A model generated the notes under the pieces. The model did not search any database. It was not told the origin of the DNA and saw nothing but the letters and a program-made list of their open reading frames with translations. The position numbers and the translations under genes were made by a program. A stretch of DNA of 37,842 nt from a virus. This document shows, in pieces, positions 1 through 5,652 of this stretch. The DNA lies in IMG/VR virus record IMGVR_UViG_3300027708_000165, positions 1-37,842 of that record. One strand, written 5' to 3'. Every line of letters starts with the position of its first letter. The stretch's first letter is position 1.

Positions 1-127
1 GTAGGGATAGGGGGGAATGGCCCCCCTCCCCCCTTAGTCGTTCGACTAGATTCTATTCGTACACACGTACACATGAAAAATTGTTCATGTATTATGATAC
101 ATGCAAACATATTCCATGAAATGGGGA
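1..127. repeat. Left copy of 127-bp exact terminal repeat
   Basis: These 127 bases are identical to 37716-37842. A 127-base exact overlap equals a common maximum k-mer size of de Bruijn assemblers, so it most likely marks a closed circular contig and not a packaged terminal repeat. The segment contains a G6-aatgg-C6 inverted repeat near 10-27, a TAGTC/GACTA hairpin at 35-48, and two adjacent CATG palindromes: CATGAA/TTCATG near 72-89 and CATGTAT-tatg-ATACATG near 86-103. Lying just upstream of the terminase gene across the junction, it is a plausible place for a packaging (cos or pac) site, but the real ends cannot be seen. Confidence 0.9.
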
Positions 128-261
128 AGCAGACTACCATGCCGGGGTTTGGTGGTGTGTTGGGGATCACACTGAATTGTGTTGATTTGGGGACTCGAGT
201 GTGGGACAATGCGGGGGAATTGTAGTGTGACGGACATCACATAGAATTATGTCTTTCTGGC
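128..261. other. Non-coding early-side leader with a 16-bp motif shared across the junction
   Basis: No convincing gene is seen. The motif TGTGACGGACATCACA at 226-241 recurs with one mismatch at 37525-37540 on the other side of the contig junction. The two copies lie on either side of the packaging/early control region, which fits a protein-binding site. It contains an imperfect dyad (TGTGA / TCACA). Function is inferred only. Confidence 0.4.
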
Positions 262-290
262 TTGACATCCATTCTTGGGTGGGGTAGAGT
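262..290 (+). promoter_or_regulatory. Early promoter P1 (TTGACA-17-TAGAGT)
   Basis: A consensus -35 TTGACA (262-267) is followed after exactly 17 bp by TAGAGT (285-290), a good host sigma-70/SigA-type promoter. Predicted start is near 297, just before a structured leader. It is the first strong plus-strand promoter of the early region. Confidence 0.75.
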
Positions 291-296
291 AGGTTC

Positions 297-370
297 TGTA
301 AGGATGAAGCAAGGGTTCGACAGTCACACCAAACGGGTCGCCCGGACTGTAACCTAAGTCACACCTTGCA
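297..370 (+). ncRNA. Structured leader RNA with nested stems and a possible 17-aa leader peptide
   Basis: From the predicted P1 start, the RNA can fold into a continuous nest: GCAAGG (309-314) with CCTTGC (364-369), GTT (315-317) with AAC (351-353), ACAGTC (320-325) with GACTGT (345-350), and CGGG (334-337) with CCCG (341-344) around a TCG loop. The same bases encode an ORF from ATG 304 to TAA at 355-357 (17 residues) with AAGG almost touching the start codon. With a start near 297, the ORF would be nearly leaderless. A second promoter follows directly, so this may be a small RNA, an attenuator or a leader-peptide switch. No known family is recognised. Confidence 0.45.
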
Positions 371-373
371 GGC

Positions 374-402
374 TTGACAGATAGGATGGTTTCTGATAGT
401 GT
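374..402 (+). promoter_or_regulatory. Early promoter P2 (TTGACA-17-TAGTGT)
   Basis: TTGACA (374-379) is followed 17 bp later by TAGTGT (397-402); GATAGT (395-400) at 15 bp is the alternative -10. Predicted start is near 409, about 60 bases before the first early gene. Its -35 begins right after the closing strand of the preceding RNA structure, so folding or transcription of the first element could affect this promoter. Confidence 0.6.
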
Positions 403-471
403 TCTACCTGTAAGCGGAACGGAATTAAATCGAACAGTACGAATACTTACTCTCTTGGAGGTTTACTAGTC

Positions 472-798
472 ATGTCCTCACCTTATGGGGGAGGGGGAAC
501 ACCGACGGACTTAGGGCGCGTTCCCGCTATTGCCCCACGAATTGCTCACGGATTACGTACAGCCTCTAACCCTGACGGGTGGCACCCGTCATCGGGGGAG
601 CGATACCGACCCGCTAGGGTGGCCCCTGTCAGGGTGCGTCAGACTAAGCCTAAGCCTGTCAAGGGCTTGGACCCTGCCACTAACCTAGTGGGGCCTAAGG
701 ATGATGACACGCCGATACGACGGTACGAGAGTACTACTACGACGGTCCAAGATATGGTTGGCATCGTGCCTACCATTAGGATGGGGGAATGGGTGTGA
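472..798 (+). CDS. Hypothetical early protein, 108 aa
   Basis: First gene of the early operon, unrecognised. The ATG at 472 is preceded by GGAGG about 12 bases upstream. The product is rich in Pro, Gly, Arg and Thr, with a low-complexity, basic first half (GGGGTP near residues 7-12, KPKPVKG near 59-65) and no visible catalytic motif or membrane segment. It probably contains much disordered sequence. Its stop (796-798) overlaps the GTG of the next gene, indicating translational coupling. Position after two strong promoters suggests immediate-early expression. No function can be assigned. Confidence 0.75.
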   Translation: MSSPYGGGGTPTDLGRVPAIAPRIAHGLRTASNPDGWHPSSGERYRPARVAPVRVRQTKPKPVKGLDPATNLVGPKDDDTPIRRYESTTTTVQDMVGIVPTIRMGEWV

Positions 799-923
799 AA
801 AAATACGATGAAGTAGAGCCACGTTGCGACACTTGCAACGTTCATACAGAAGAAGCAGATAAATGGTGCGGAAACTGCGGAAACTGTAGCAAGCACTGCA
901 TCGACTACGAGGGATGCGAGTGA
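795..923 (+). CDS. Cys-rich zinc-ribbon-like microprotein, 42 aa
   Basis: Starts at GTG 795, overlapping the previous stop by four bases, with a GGGGG ribosome-binding run about eight bases upstream. The 42-residue product has CDTC (11-14), then CGNCGNC (25-31) and further Cys at 35 and 41, a spacing that suits binding of one or two zinc ions. It is one of many such tiny metal-binding candidates in this operon. The specific role is unknown; nucleic-acid or protein binding would be typical of zinc ribbons. Confidence 0.65.
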   Translation: MKKYDEVEPRCDTCNVHTEEADKWCGNCGNCSKHCIDYEGCE

Positions 924-932
924 CTAGTGCGC

Positions 933-984
933 TTGACTCTAGCCTAGACTAGTGCTAGACTAGGGTCTGTCACACTAGGTGACA
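933..984 (+). promoter_or_regulatory. Promoter-hairpin module A
   Basis: TTGACT (933-938), 17-bp spacer, TAGACT (956-961), then six bases to a predicted +1 at 968. A perfect hairpin begins exactly there: TGTCAC (968-973), loop ACTAG (974-978), GTGACA (979-984). The spacer and -10 carry a dyad, TCTAGC...GCTAGA. The same architecture recurs at 1462, 1846 and, less exactly, 2333. A purine-rich leader with GAGGA leads into the GTG at 1006. Confidence 0.7.
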
Positions 985-1005
985 ACGAAACGAAATGAGG
1001 ATGCC

Positions 1006-1263
1006 GTGAAAATTAGGACGAAGTACACCGGTGCAACGAATACCCGTGGGGCTGTCATCAAGGCTTCATATGTCGGGCAACGGGGAAGCGTAACTATCCC
1101 CTATGACTACGCTAGTACAGACGTACATCGGGACGCTGTGGTCGCTCTGCTAGGCTTCGACCCTGAAAGTTGGGGAGATGGGCTAGTACGGGGACGGGCT
1201 ACCCGTTCCGGTAGGGGTTGGGTGTTTCACCTGCTTCGCACCCCGGAATGGGCGCGTGTCTGA
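1006..1263 (+). CDS. Hypothetical early protein, 85 aa
   Basis: The start is taken as GTG 1006 because GAGGA-tgcc-GTG parallels GAGGA-tgct-ATG before the gene at 1537. An upstream GTG at 979 would lie inside the 5' hairpin of the promoter module. The product opens with MKIRTKY and carries GAVIKASYVGQRGSVTIPYDY in its first half, then RSGRGWVFHL near the end; it looks like a small beta-rich protein. I recall similar short proteins from actinobacteriophage early regions, always of unknown function. The stop TGA overlaps the next ATG (TGATG). Confidence 0.75.
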   Translation: MKIRTKYTGATNTRGAVIKASYVGQRGSVTIPYDYASTDVHRDAVVALLGFDPESWGDGLVRGRATRSGRGWVFHLLRTPEWARV

Positions 1264-1424
1264 TGTCTACTATTAGTGAGCGTGGGCAGAGATTACAGCC
1301 TGTAGCGGAGCAACTACGACAGGCTAGAGAAGAAAATAATTGGACGTGGATGTATGACTTGCTTCACGAAGCGTACAATATGGGACAGTCTGACGGATTC
1401 GATAAGGCTCTAGGGTTATGGTGA
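1263..1424 (+). CDS. Helical early microprotein, 53 aa
   Basis: ATG 1263 overlaps the preceding TGA (TGATG), arguing for this start over an in-frame upstream one at 1218. The 53-residue product is predicted helical and charged; its C-terminal part, LLHEAYNMGQSDGFDKALG, resembles the AY-x2-G-x3-G helix pattern of the proteins at 3604 and 5271, so the three may form a small family. No catalytic residues are apparent and function is unknown. Confidence 0.7.
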   Translation: MSTISERGQRLQPVAEQLRQAREENNWTWMYDLLHEAYNMGQSDGFDKALGLW

Positions 1425-1461
1425 GGGGCACGAACCGTTACCGATTCGTAATCTAGTGGGC

Positions 1462-1513
1462 TTGACTCTGGCCTAGCGATAGGCTAGGCTAGGGTCTGTC
1501 CTACTAGGGGACA
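1462..1513 (+). promoter_or_regulatory. Promoter-hairpin module B
   Basis: TTGACT (1462-1467), 17-bp spacer, TAGGCT (1485-1490), six bases, then a hairpin starting at the predicted +1: TGTCCT (1497-1502), loop ACTAG (1503-1507), GGGACA (1508-1513), closed by a T-G wobble. Stem bases differ from module A but pairing and loop are kept. GCCTA-gcga-TAGGC forms a dyad over spacer and -10, a candidate operator. Confidence 0.7.
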
Positions 1514-1536
1514 TAAAATAAACGAAAGAGGATGCT

Positions 1537-1842
1537 ATGAAAATGTCAGTGGCTAATAATGCGGCTCATCAGCGTATCGCTGACCGCGACCTGTTCAAGG
1601 GAAGCAACCTGCAAGGTGTGGCGTGGCTACAGGGTACAGGCTACCTACCCGCAGAGTACCGGGACGAGTTGCTTACCGGATGGGAGAGCGGGACAGTGGA
1701 CTACGTTGTCTATTCGTACGGTACGCCTATCGCGTGGCATAGCGTGAACGACGGGTGGAATATTCCCCCGATCAAATACTCTCGCACCACGTCACGTCAT
1801 CAGAGTACGGTACGGCGAGGGGCTACACTGTACAGTCTGTAA
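1537..1842 (+). CDS. Hypothetical early protein, 101 aa
   Basis: ATG 1537 follows AAAGAGGA with seven-base-range spacing; a second ATG two codons later is possible. The product opens MKMSVANNAAHQRIADRD and has FKGSNL near residue 20, then YVVYSYGTPIAWH around 66-78 and SRTTSRHQSTV near the end. The pattern FKGSN...YVVYSYGTPIAW...YSxTTSRHQ is one I recognise as recurring in phage early and accessory proteins of unknown function across many hosts. It forms its own unit with promoter module B and is followed directly by module C. Confidence 0.8.
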   Translation: MKMSVANNAAHQRIADRDLFKGSNLQGVAWLQGTGYLPAEYRDELLTGWESGTVDYVVYSYGTPIAWHSVNDGWNIPPIKYSRTTSRHQSTVRRGATLYSL

Positions 1843-1845
1843 TGC

Positions 1846-1899
1846 TTGACTCTGGCCTAGCGTGATGCTAGGCTAGGGTTTGGCAGGATAGACCTGTCA
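1846..1899 (+). promoter_or_regulatory. Promoter-hairpin module C
   Basis: TTGACT (1846-1851), 17-bp spacer, TAGGCT (1869-1874), six bases, then a hairpin at the predicted +1: TGGCAGG (1881-1887), loop ATAGA (1888-1892), CCTGTCA (1893-1899), with one G-U pair. The spacer/-10 dyad is GCCTAGC-gtgat-GCTAGGC. The -35 lies only four bases past the stop codon of the previous gene. Confidence 0.7.
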
Positions 1900-1920
1900 A
1901 ATTGAATGAAAGGTTATACG

Positions 1921-2322
1921 ATGTCTGAGACTACAGTGGAGACAGTAAAGACAGAGTTGGAAGTTGCTCAGGATACTATCCTGTTCAACCGTATCACACT
2001 AGCGGAATTGAAGAAGAGTGTACGCTGTCTGCTTGAGGACAACTTGGACGAAGAGAGCGAAGAGATTACGATCAGCCTGTCAGATGCTAATGATTTTCTC
2101 ACGGATCAGGGTATGTCAAAGTTGGAAATTGAACGGGAATACAATGTCCGGGGTACGGTCACGTTCACGTTTGACATGACGATTCGCGCCACGTGCGAAG
2201 AGGACGCGAGAAGTACTGCAGAGAATGCGAATATTAGTCTTGACTGTTACGATGCCGACGCAATGGACTACGACTTCGACTCTATGGAAGTGAACGACGT
2301 AGAGCGAGCCGACCTGTCCTAG
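1921..2322 (+). CDS. Acidic hypothetical early protein, 133 aa
   Basis: ATG 1921 is chosen because GAAAGG lies seven bases upstream; an ATG at 1906 would sit before that site. The product is strongly acidic. Its first half is helical (VKTELEVAQDTILFNRITLAEL), and its second half has the beta-like REYNVRGTVTFTFDMTIRAT followed by an EEDARSTAENANISLD helix. This resembles a common small phage domain with an FxFxMxIxA strand followed by a helix, of unknown role. No metal-binding or catalytic motif is visible. Promoter module D follows. Confidence 0.75.
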   Translation: MSETTVETVKTELEVAQDTILFNRITLAELKKSVRCLLEDNLDEESEEITISLSDANDFLTDQGMSKLEIEREYNVRGTVTFTFDMTIRATCEEDARSTAENANISLDCYDADAMDYDFDSMEVNDVERADLS

Positions 2323-2332
2323 ACTGTCTAGT

Positions 2333-2386
2333 TTGTCTCTCCCCTAGTGAGTGTGCTAGGGTAGGGGCTGATGAGATAGCCTCATC
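2333..2386 (+). promoter_or_regulatory. Promoter-hairpin module D (diverged)
   Basis: TTGTCT (2333-2338), an 18-bp spacer and TAGGGT (2357-2362), followed by a perfect hairpin GATGAG (2370-2375), loop ATAGC, CTCATC (2381-2386), a few bases past the predicted +1. The layout matches modules A-C but spacer and stem sequences differ. An ACGAAACGAAACGGAGAAT leader then runs into ATG 2412. Confidence 0.6.
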
Positions 2387-2411
2387 TAAACGAAACGAAA
2401 CGGAGAATGTA

Positions 2412-2585
2412 ATGGACCGCTATCTAGTGCAGACTCGCAAGGTTCACGGTAAGTGGACGACTCGCTACAGTATGGAAGAAGAGGGTAAGGCCGTATTCTA
2501 CTACAGTTGCTTGAATACGTTCGGCAAATACCGTAAGCGTTTGGTTCATCCTGACGGTAGCGTCCTAGTGCGTCAGGCTTGGTGA
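2412..2585 (+). CDS. Basic early microprotein, 57 aa
   Basis: ATG 2412 is preceded by CGGAGAA seven bases upstream and ends at TGA 2583-2585. The product is basic (MDRYLVQTRKVHGKWTTRY at the start, KYRKRLVHPDGSVLVRQAW at the end) and looks like a small beta-sheet protein. No metal-binding or enzymatic motif is present. It is the first gene after promoter module D and lies four bases before the next gene. Function unknown. Confidence 0.65.
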   Translation: MDRYLVQTRKVHGKWTTRYSMEEEGKAVFYYSCLNTFGKYRKRLVHPDGSVLVRQAW

Positions 2586-2589
2586 GGTT

Positions 2590-2856
2590 ATGACTACTAA
2601 GGAAGTAAACGTGAGAGAGATTCTTGGTGGACTAGTGAGAGAGGATGGGCTGATGATGACGCAACCCCGCAAGGCTTGGTACATTGTCGGGTACACTGCC
2701 GATGCTGACGTGTGGTGCTGTTTCTGCGCTTACCGTTGGTACGGTAGGGCTGAGGGTCGGGAGGACCATCACGGTAACCCTGTGCATCCTATCTACTCTA
2801 GTGATGAGCATGATGGTATGGGCTGTAATTCTTGTGGAGAGGAATTGAAATGGTAA
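2590..2856 (+). CDS. Zinc-ribbon-like early protein, 88 aa
   Basis: Starts four bases after the previous stop with GGTGAGG just upstream. The C-terminal half has WCCFC (43-47) and CNSCGEEL (80-87), two Cys pairs separated by a His- and Tyr-rich segment, typical of a zinc ribbon with a long insert. The N-terminal half is an uncharacterised helix-strand region. The coding end AAATGGTAA holds the ATG of the following gene, so the two are probably coupled. Confidence 0.75.
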   Translation: MTTKEVNVREILGGLVREDGLMMTQPRKAWYIVGYTADADVWCCFCAYRWYGRAEGREDHHGNPVHPIYSSDEHDGMGCNSCGEELKW

Positions 2857-3167
2857 TTCATGTCCCAACGATGAAAGGATGTTACGTGGATGGTATAGCG
2901 TTCTCATCCGACTATCTGAGCGCGACCATTGTGCGCTTCGCTACAGAGTTAGGATGGGATGGTGGACAGTGGGAGGTATCGGAGATTCTAGACGCTTACG
3001 TAAGTGGAGAGCGCGATGCTGAGGGTATCTGCGTAGCGTCGGAGCCGCTGTATGACGCTAGTGAGGATGCTGTAGATTGGTTGAATGAGCAACGCGATGA
3101 TGACCTAGTGTGGATGGTCGCGGATAACTCTCTGTACCTAACGAACGTGGAGGATGAGGATGAGTAA
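2850..3167 (+). CDS. Acidic early protein, 105 aa
   Basis: ATG 2850 sits inside the previous gene's last codons (ATGGTAA) with AGAGG seven bases upstream; an upstream in-frame ATG at 2832 lacks such a site. The product is acidic (many Asp/Glu, ending NVEDEDE), without Cys pairs, membrane segments or recognisable domains. The segment LYDASEDAVDWLNEQRDDD is probably helical. Overlaps the next gene by eight bases. Function unknown; phage early acidic proteins often bind host proteins, but nothing here proves that. Confidence 0.7.
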   Translation: MVIHVPTMKGCYVDGIAFSSDYLSATIVRFATELGWDGGQWEVSEILDAYVSGERDAEGICVASEPLYDASEDAVDWLNEQRDDDLVWMVADNSLYLTNVEDEDE

Positions 3168-3327
3168 CGTGAAGGTGATCGAACAGAAGTCCACTGTCAC
3201 CTTACATAACGGGGACTGGCTAGAAGTATTGCGAGTCTTGCGAGTCCGTAACGAAGATGGACAAGCGAGCATATGGGAGAGGATGATAAAGAACGACATC
3301 GAAGAGCAGACAGGACTAGAGACATGA
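3160..3327 (+). CDS. Hypothetical early microprotein, 55 aa
   Basis: ATG 3160 lies within ATGAGTAA at the end of the previous gene, with GGATGAGGA just upstream. The 55-residue product, MSNVKVIEQKSTVTLHNGDW at the start, has alternating strand-like residues, then a charged helix (SIWERMIKNDIEEQTG). No recognised domain. Its last codons (ACATGA) hold the start codon of the next small membrane protein, so translation of these three genes is tightly linked. Confidence 0.65.
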   Translation: MSNVKVIEQKSTVTLHNGDWLEVLRVLRVRNEDGQASIWERMIKNDIEEQTGLET

Positions 3328-3416
3328 GACTAACGAATCGTGGACACATAGTTGTGGGTCTGCTATTCTTGGCACTGATGCTAGCCGCGATGGCTATCGT
3401 CGGAGGAATCGAATGA
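3324..3416 (+). CDS. Single-pass membrane microprotein, 30 aa
   Basis: ATG 3324 to TGA 3414-3416 with four-base ATGA overlaps at both ends. Residues 9-27 (IVVGLLFLALMLAAMAIVG) form one hydrophobic helix, preceded by basic MRLTNRGH and followed by a short acidic tail, predicting an N-in orientation. At 30 residues it is below most gene-finder cutoffs, but its overlaps and clean transmembrane profile support it. It could modulate the host membrane early in infection; this is inference. Confidence 0.6.
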   Translation: MRLTNRGHIVVGLLFLALMLAAMAIVGGIE

Positions 3417-3604
3417 AAGGAATGTCCACAATGATGATGACTGACCAATGCCCGGACCCTGATTGTGGAGCGTGTGAGCCACGACAGACAGACTGTTGCG
3501 AGACGAAGCGATGGGATTGTGCCACTACAGATATCTTAGATGCTGATGGTACGGTCAGTGTTACAGCGTGTCGTAACTACGTGGGATGTAATGAGGAGGC
3601 GTGA
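3413..3604 (+). CDS. Cys-rich early microprotein, 63 aa
   Basis: ATG 3413 overlaps the preceding TGA; a second ATG at 3422 is possible, and GGAGGA lies upstream of both. The product has nine or so cysteines (CPDPDCGAC, then CC, WDC, ACRNYVGC), suggesting more than one bound zinc or a compact metal-binding knot. No known domain is recognised. The Cys content places it with the other small metal-binding candidates of this operon. Confidence 0.7.
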   Translation: MKGMSTMMMTDQCPDPDCGACEPRQTDCCETKRWDCATTDILDADGTVSVTACRNYVGCNEEA

Positions 3605-3768
3605 TGACTGACTGGGATAAGTTGATCGAAGAGACAAGCGCGATAAATAGGAAACAGATCAAGGATGCCTACGAAAGGGGATACATGTGGGGGCTGATCG
3701 AAGGCAGACGGCAAGGCAACAAGGAAACGCTTTCATTCATAAAGGAGAAGATGGGATGGACGACATGA
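3604..3768 (+). CDS. Helical early microprotein, 54 aa
   Basis: ATG 3604 overlaps the previous TGA by one base. The product begins MTDWDKLIEETSAINRKQIK and continues DAYERGYMWGLIEGRRQG, a helical pattern repeated in the protein at 5271 (MIDWNKILEQD...EDAYLRGYNTGVMLT). The two look like paralogues. No catalytic motif. The coding end overlaps the next gene by 13 bases. Confidence 0.65.
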   Translation: MTDWDKLIEETSAINRKQIKDAYERGYMWGLIEGRRQGNKETLSFIKEKMGWTT

Positions 3769-4061
3769 CATGTGGCACGTGTGGCAAGACATGGGATAGT
3801 GAGAAGACTCCTACCCCTGCGGCACGATGCCCATATGAGTACGACCACGAGGTTGAAGTAGAAGTGGAGAGTCCACGATGGGAAGTCTTTATCTTCACGG
3901 AATGGGTAGATATCACAGTCTATCCTTACGCGCATAGCAAGCGGGAGGCTCTAGACGTTGCAGAGTCTCTGATTGAGGATAGTCTAGGGCTTGACAATGG
4001 ATACATGAGCAAGGTACTATACGATTACGAGGTTCGACCAATGCAAGATTCAATCAACTAA
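3756..4061 (+). CDS. Zinc-finger early protein, 101 aa
   Basis: ATG 3756, with AAGGAG about nine bases upstream, is preferred to an in-frame ATG at 3687 that would lie deep in the previous gene. Residues 6-9 (CGTC) and CPYEYDHE near 25-32 form a likely C2-CH zinc site of a kind seen in actinophage small proteins. The rest has an alpha/beta look (WEVFIFTEWVDITVYPYAHSKREALDVAESL). Function unknown; the zinc site suggests nucleic-acid or protein binding. Confidence 0.75.
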   Translation: MDDMTCGTCGKTWDSEKTPTPAARCPYEYDHEVEVEVESPRWEVFIFTEWVDITVYPYAHSKREALDVAESLIEDSLGLDNGYMSKVLYDYEVRPMQDSIN

Positions 4062-4080
4062 AAGGAAATGGAGAATAACA

Positions 4081-5079
4081 ATGGCACATATGTTGGAAGA
4101 AGGACTAAATGGTGAGATATCGTTCGCGTCATTCCGTGAACCGGCATGGCATAATCTTGGGACGGTATTCACTGAGGAAGTAGGCACATCAGAAATGTTG
4201 CGGCTCGCACACTTGGATAAGTGGAATGTGCGTACCGAATCTATCTCAGAGAATGTGTTACGGCACAATTTTGTGAGCGATGCTTACATGGTGGTGCGAG
4301 ATAACCCGTTCAATCCTGAGCAGACTGATGTCCTGTCTGTAGTGGGCAAGCGATACAAGACAGTACAGAATGAAGACCTGTTCGCGTTTGGTGACAACAT
4401 CCTTGATGGTGGTGGACGTTGGGAAACAGCAGGGTCTATCAAGAATGGGAGGATGGTGTTTGGTTCGCTCGCGTTGGAGCGTGAGACAGTGCTTGACCCT
4501 CATGGTGTGGCAGATGTTGTGAAGTCTTATCTGTTGATTCACACATCGCATGATGGGAGTACGGCGGTACAGGCTAGTGTCACCCCTGTCAGGGTGGTGT
4601 GTCAAAACACTCTAAACCTTGCGTTGGGTAACGTGAAGCAGTCGTTCAAGATTAGGCACACTGCCACTGTGGACGGTAAGATCATGGCGGCACGCGAGGC
4701 TTTGGGTGTGGCTCACAAGTACATGGACGAGTTTGATGTGCTTGCTAAGGATATGATTCAGACCCAGATTAGTAAGGCTACGTTCGATAAGATCATCACT
4801 GCCGCTTACCCGAAGCCTCCTAAAGATGTGAAGGGTGCGGATGCTAAATGGAGTACAAAGATTGAAACTGTTCAATCTATTTATCAGTCTCCTACGACTA
4901 GCATGATCGCTGGTACTGCTTGGGGTGCGTACAATGCGCTCACTGAGAGGCTTGATTGGTATCGTAAGGGACGCGGAGACAATGCTGTGGAGAATGCTAT
5001 GGCTGCTGCGTCAGGGTTCGATCCTGTGACTAACGCTGAGAAGAATCGTCTGCTCAACGTGGTCATGGCGTTTGCGTAA
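4081..5079 (+). CDS. DUF932 phage/plasmid-like protein, 332 aa
   Basis: The largest early gene, with AAGGAAATGGAGA before ATG 4081. It opens MAHMLEEGLNGEISFASFRE, followed by PAWHNLG, the hallmark of the DUF932 (TIGR03299) family found on plasmids and phages. Further family segments are the VVGKRYKTVQNEDLFAF region near residue 85-105, VCQNTL near 175-180, and IRHT near 192. Length 332 is normal for the family. The biochemical role is not established; members occur in replication or host-takeover clusters. Preceded and followed by small early genes, it has no visible promoter of its own. Confidence 0.9.
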   Translation: MAHMLEEGLNGEISFASFREPAWHNLGTVFTEEVGTSEMLRLAHLDKWNVRTESISENVLRHNFVSDAYMVVRDNPFNPEQTDVLSVVGKRYKTVQNEDLFAFGDNILDGGGRWETAGSIKNGRMVFGSLALERETVLDPHGVADVVKSYLLIHTSHDGSTAVQASVTPVRVVCQNTLNLALGNVKQSFKIRHTATVDGKIMAAREALGVAHKYMDEFDVLAKDMIQTQISKATFDKIITAAYPKPPKDVKGADAKWSTKIETVQSIYQSPTTSMIAGTAWGAYNALTERLDWYRKGRGDNAVENAMAAASGFDPVTNAEKNRLLNVVMAFA

Positions 5080-5143
5080 GGGTTGTGTCATCCTGAGTAT
5101 GATGCTAAACTGCTCACTTCAACTACTAACGGAAGGAAATAAG

Positions 5144-5278
5144 ATGTTTATCTGTATTGCGTGTAATGGTGGTGTGACTACCAATCGTTACGGTCAGGCT
5201 GACAATCACGACAATTCCCAAGGCCCGTGTGTTGGTAGCGGAATGCCTACAATGTATGAAAGGAAATACAATGATTGA
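5144..5278 (+). CDS. Small Cys-containing early protein, 44 aa
   Basis: ATG 5144 is chosen because GGAAGG lies about eight bases upstream; an in-frame upstream start at 5072 lies at the end of the DUF932 gene and gives a composition unlike a real N-terminus. The product MFICIACNGGVTTNRYGQ continues with NHDNSQGPCVGSG: one C-x2-C plus a later Cys and His, a possible metal site. Overlaps the next gene by eight bases. Confidence 0.6.
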   Translation: MFICIACNGGVTTNRYGQADNHDNSQGPCVGSGMPTMYERKYND

Positions 5279-5426
5279 CTGGAATAAGATACTGGAGCAA
5301 GACGGAGAGAGAGAGATCGACTGGACTAGGCTCATGTCGGAAGTTGATCAGGCTATCGAAGATGCCTACCTGCGTGGCTACAATACTGGAGTCATGCTGA
5401 CAGAAAAAAAAGAAAGCGGTACATGA
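5271..5426 (+). CDS. Helical early microprotein, 51 aa (paralogue of 3604 gene)
   Basis: ATG 5271 follows AAAGGAAATACA. MIDWNKILEQDGEREIDW is followed by EDAYLRGYNTGVMLTEKKE; the W-x-K-(L/I)-x-E opening and the DAY-x-RGY-x2-G helix match the 54-aa protein at 3604. Two copies in one operon suggest a duplication with retained function, perhaps as an adaptor or anti-host peptide, though nothing demonstrates this. Overlaps the following gene by four bases. Confidence 0.65.
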   Translation: MIDWNKILEQDGEREIDWTRLMSEVDQAIEDAYLRGYNTGVMLTEKKESGT

Positions 5427-5647
5427 TGAATAACTATATGATTGTTCTATACGTTCAAGACGTAGACGAATCTGCCGGTAGCCCAACGCTATGGAATTGG
5501 TCATCAGTTGCACCCTGTGTCGCTGTCCCTATGGCGTGTACTAGTGTACGTGATGACGATAGAGTCACATTCGAGGATGCTTTGCTGATGGATAGATACA
5601 CTAATAACTATATGCAATCTATCTATGATCTAATCGGAGAGAAATAG
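5423..5647 (+). CDS. Hypothetical early protein, 74 aa
   Basis: ATG 5423 (or 5426) overlaps the previous stop in ATGATGA, with AAAGCGGTAC upstream as a weak ribosome site. The first half (MMNNYMIVLYVQDVDE) is strand-like, with a Trp/Pro-rich middle and a helical acidic end. No domain is recognised. It ends six bases before a possible membrane microprotein. Confidence 0.6.
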   Translation: MMNNYMIVLYVQDVDESAGSPTLWNWSSVAPCVAVPMACTSVRDDDRVTFEDALLMDRYTNNYMQSIYDLIGEK

Positions 5648-5652
5648 AACAG

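Noticed and set aside
1-127. Biological direct terminal repeat of the packaged DNA
   Set aside because: Length equals a common assembly k-mer size; without read coverage a packaged repeat cannot be claimed.
979-1006. Upstream GTG 979 as the start of the 85-aa gene
   Set aside because: It lies in the 5' hairpin immediately after the predicted transcription start and has no ribosome site; GTG 1006 follows GAGGA.
933-2386. CRISPR or tandem-repeat array
   Set aside because: The repeated units are spaced by genes (about 380-530 bp), consist of -35/-10 elements and differ in their stems; there are no uniform repeats and spacers.
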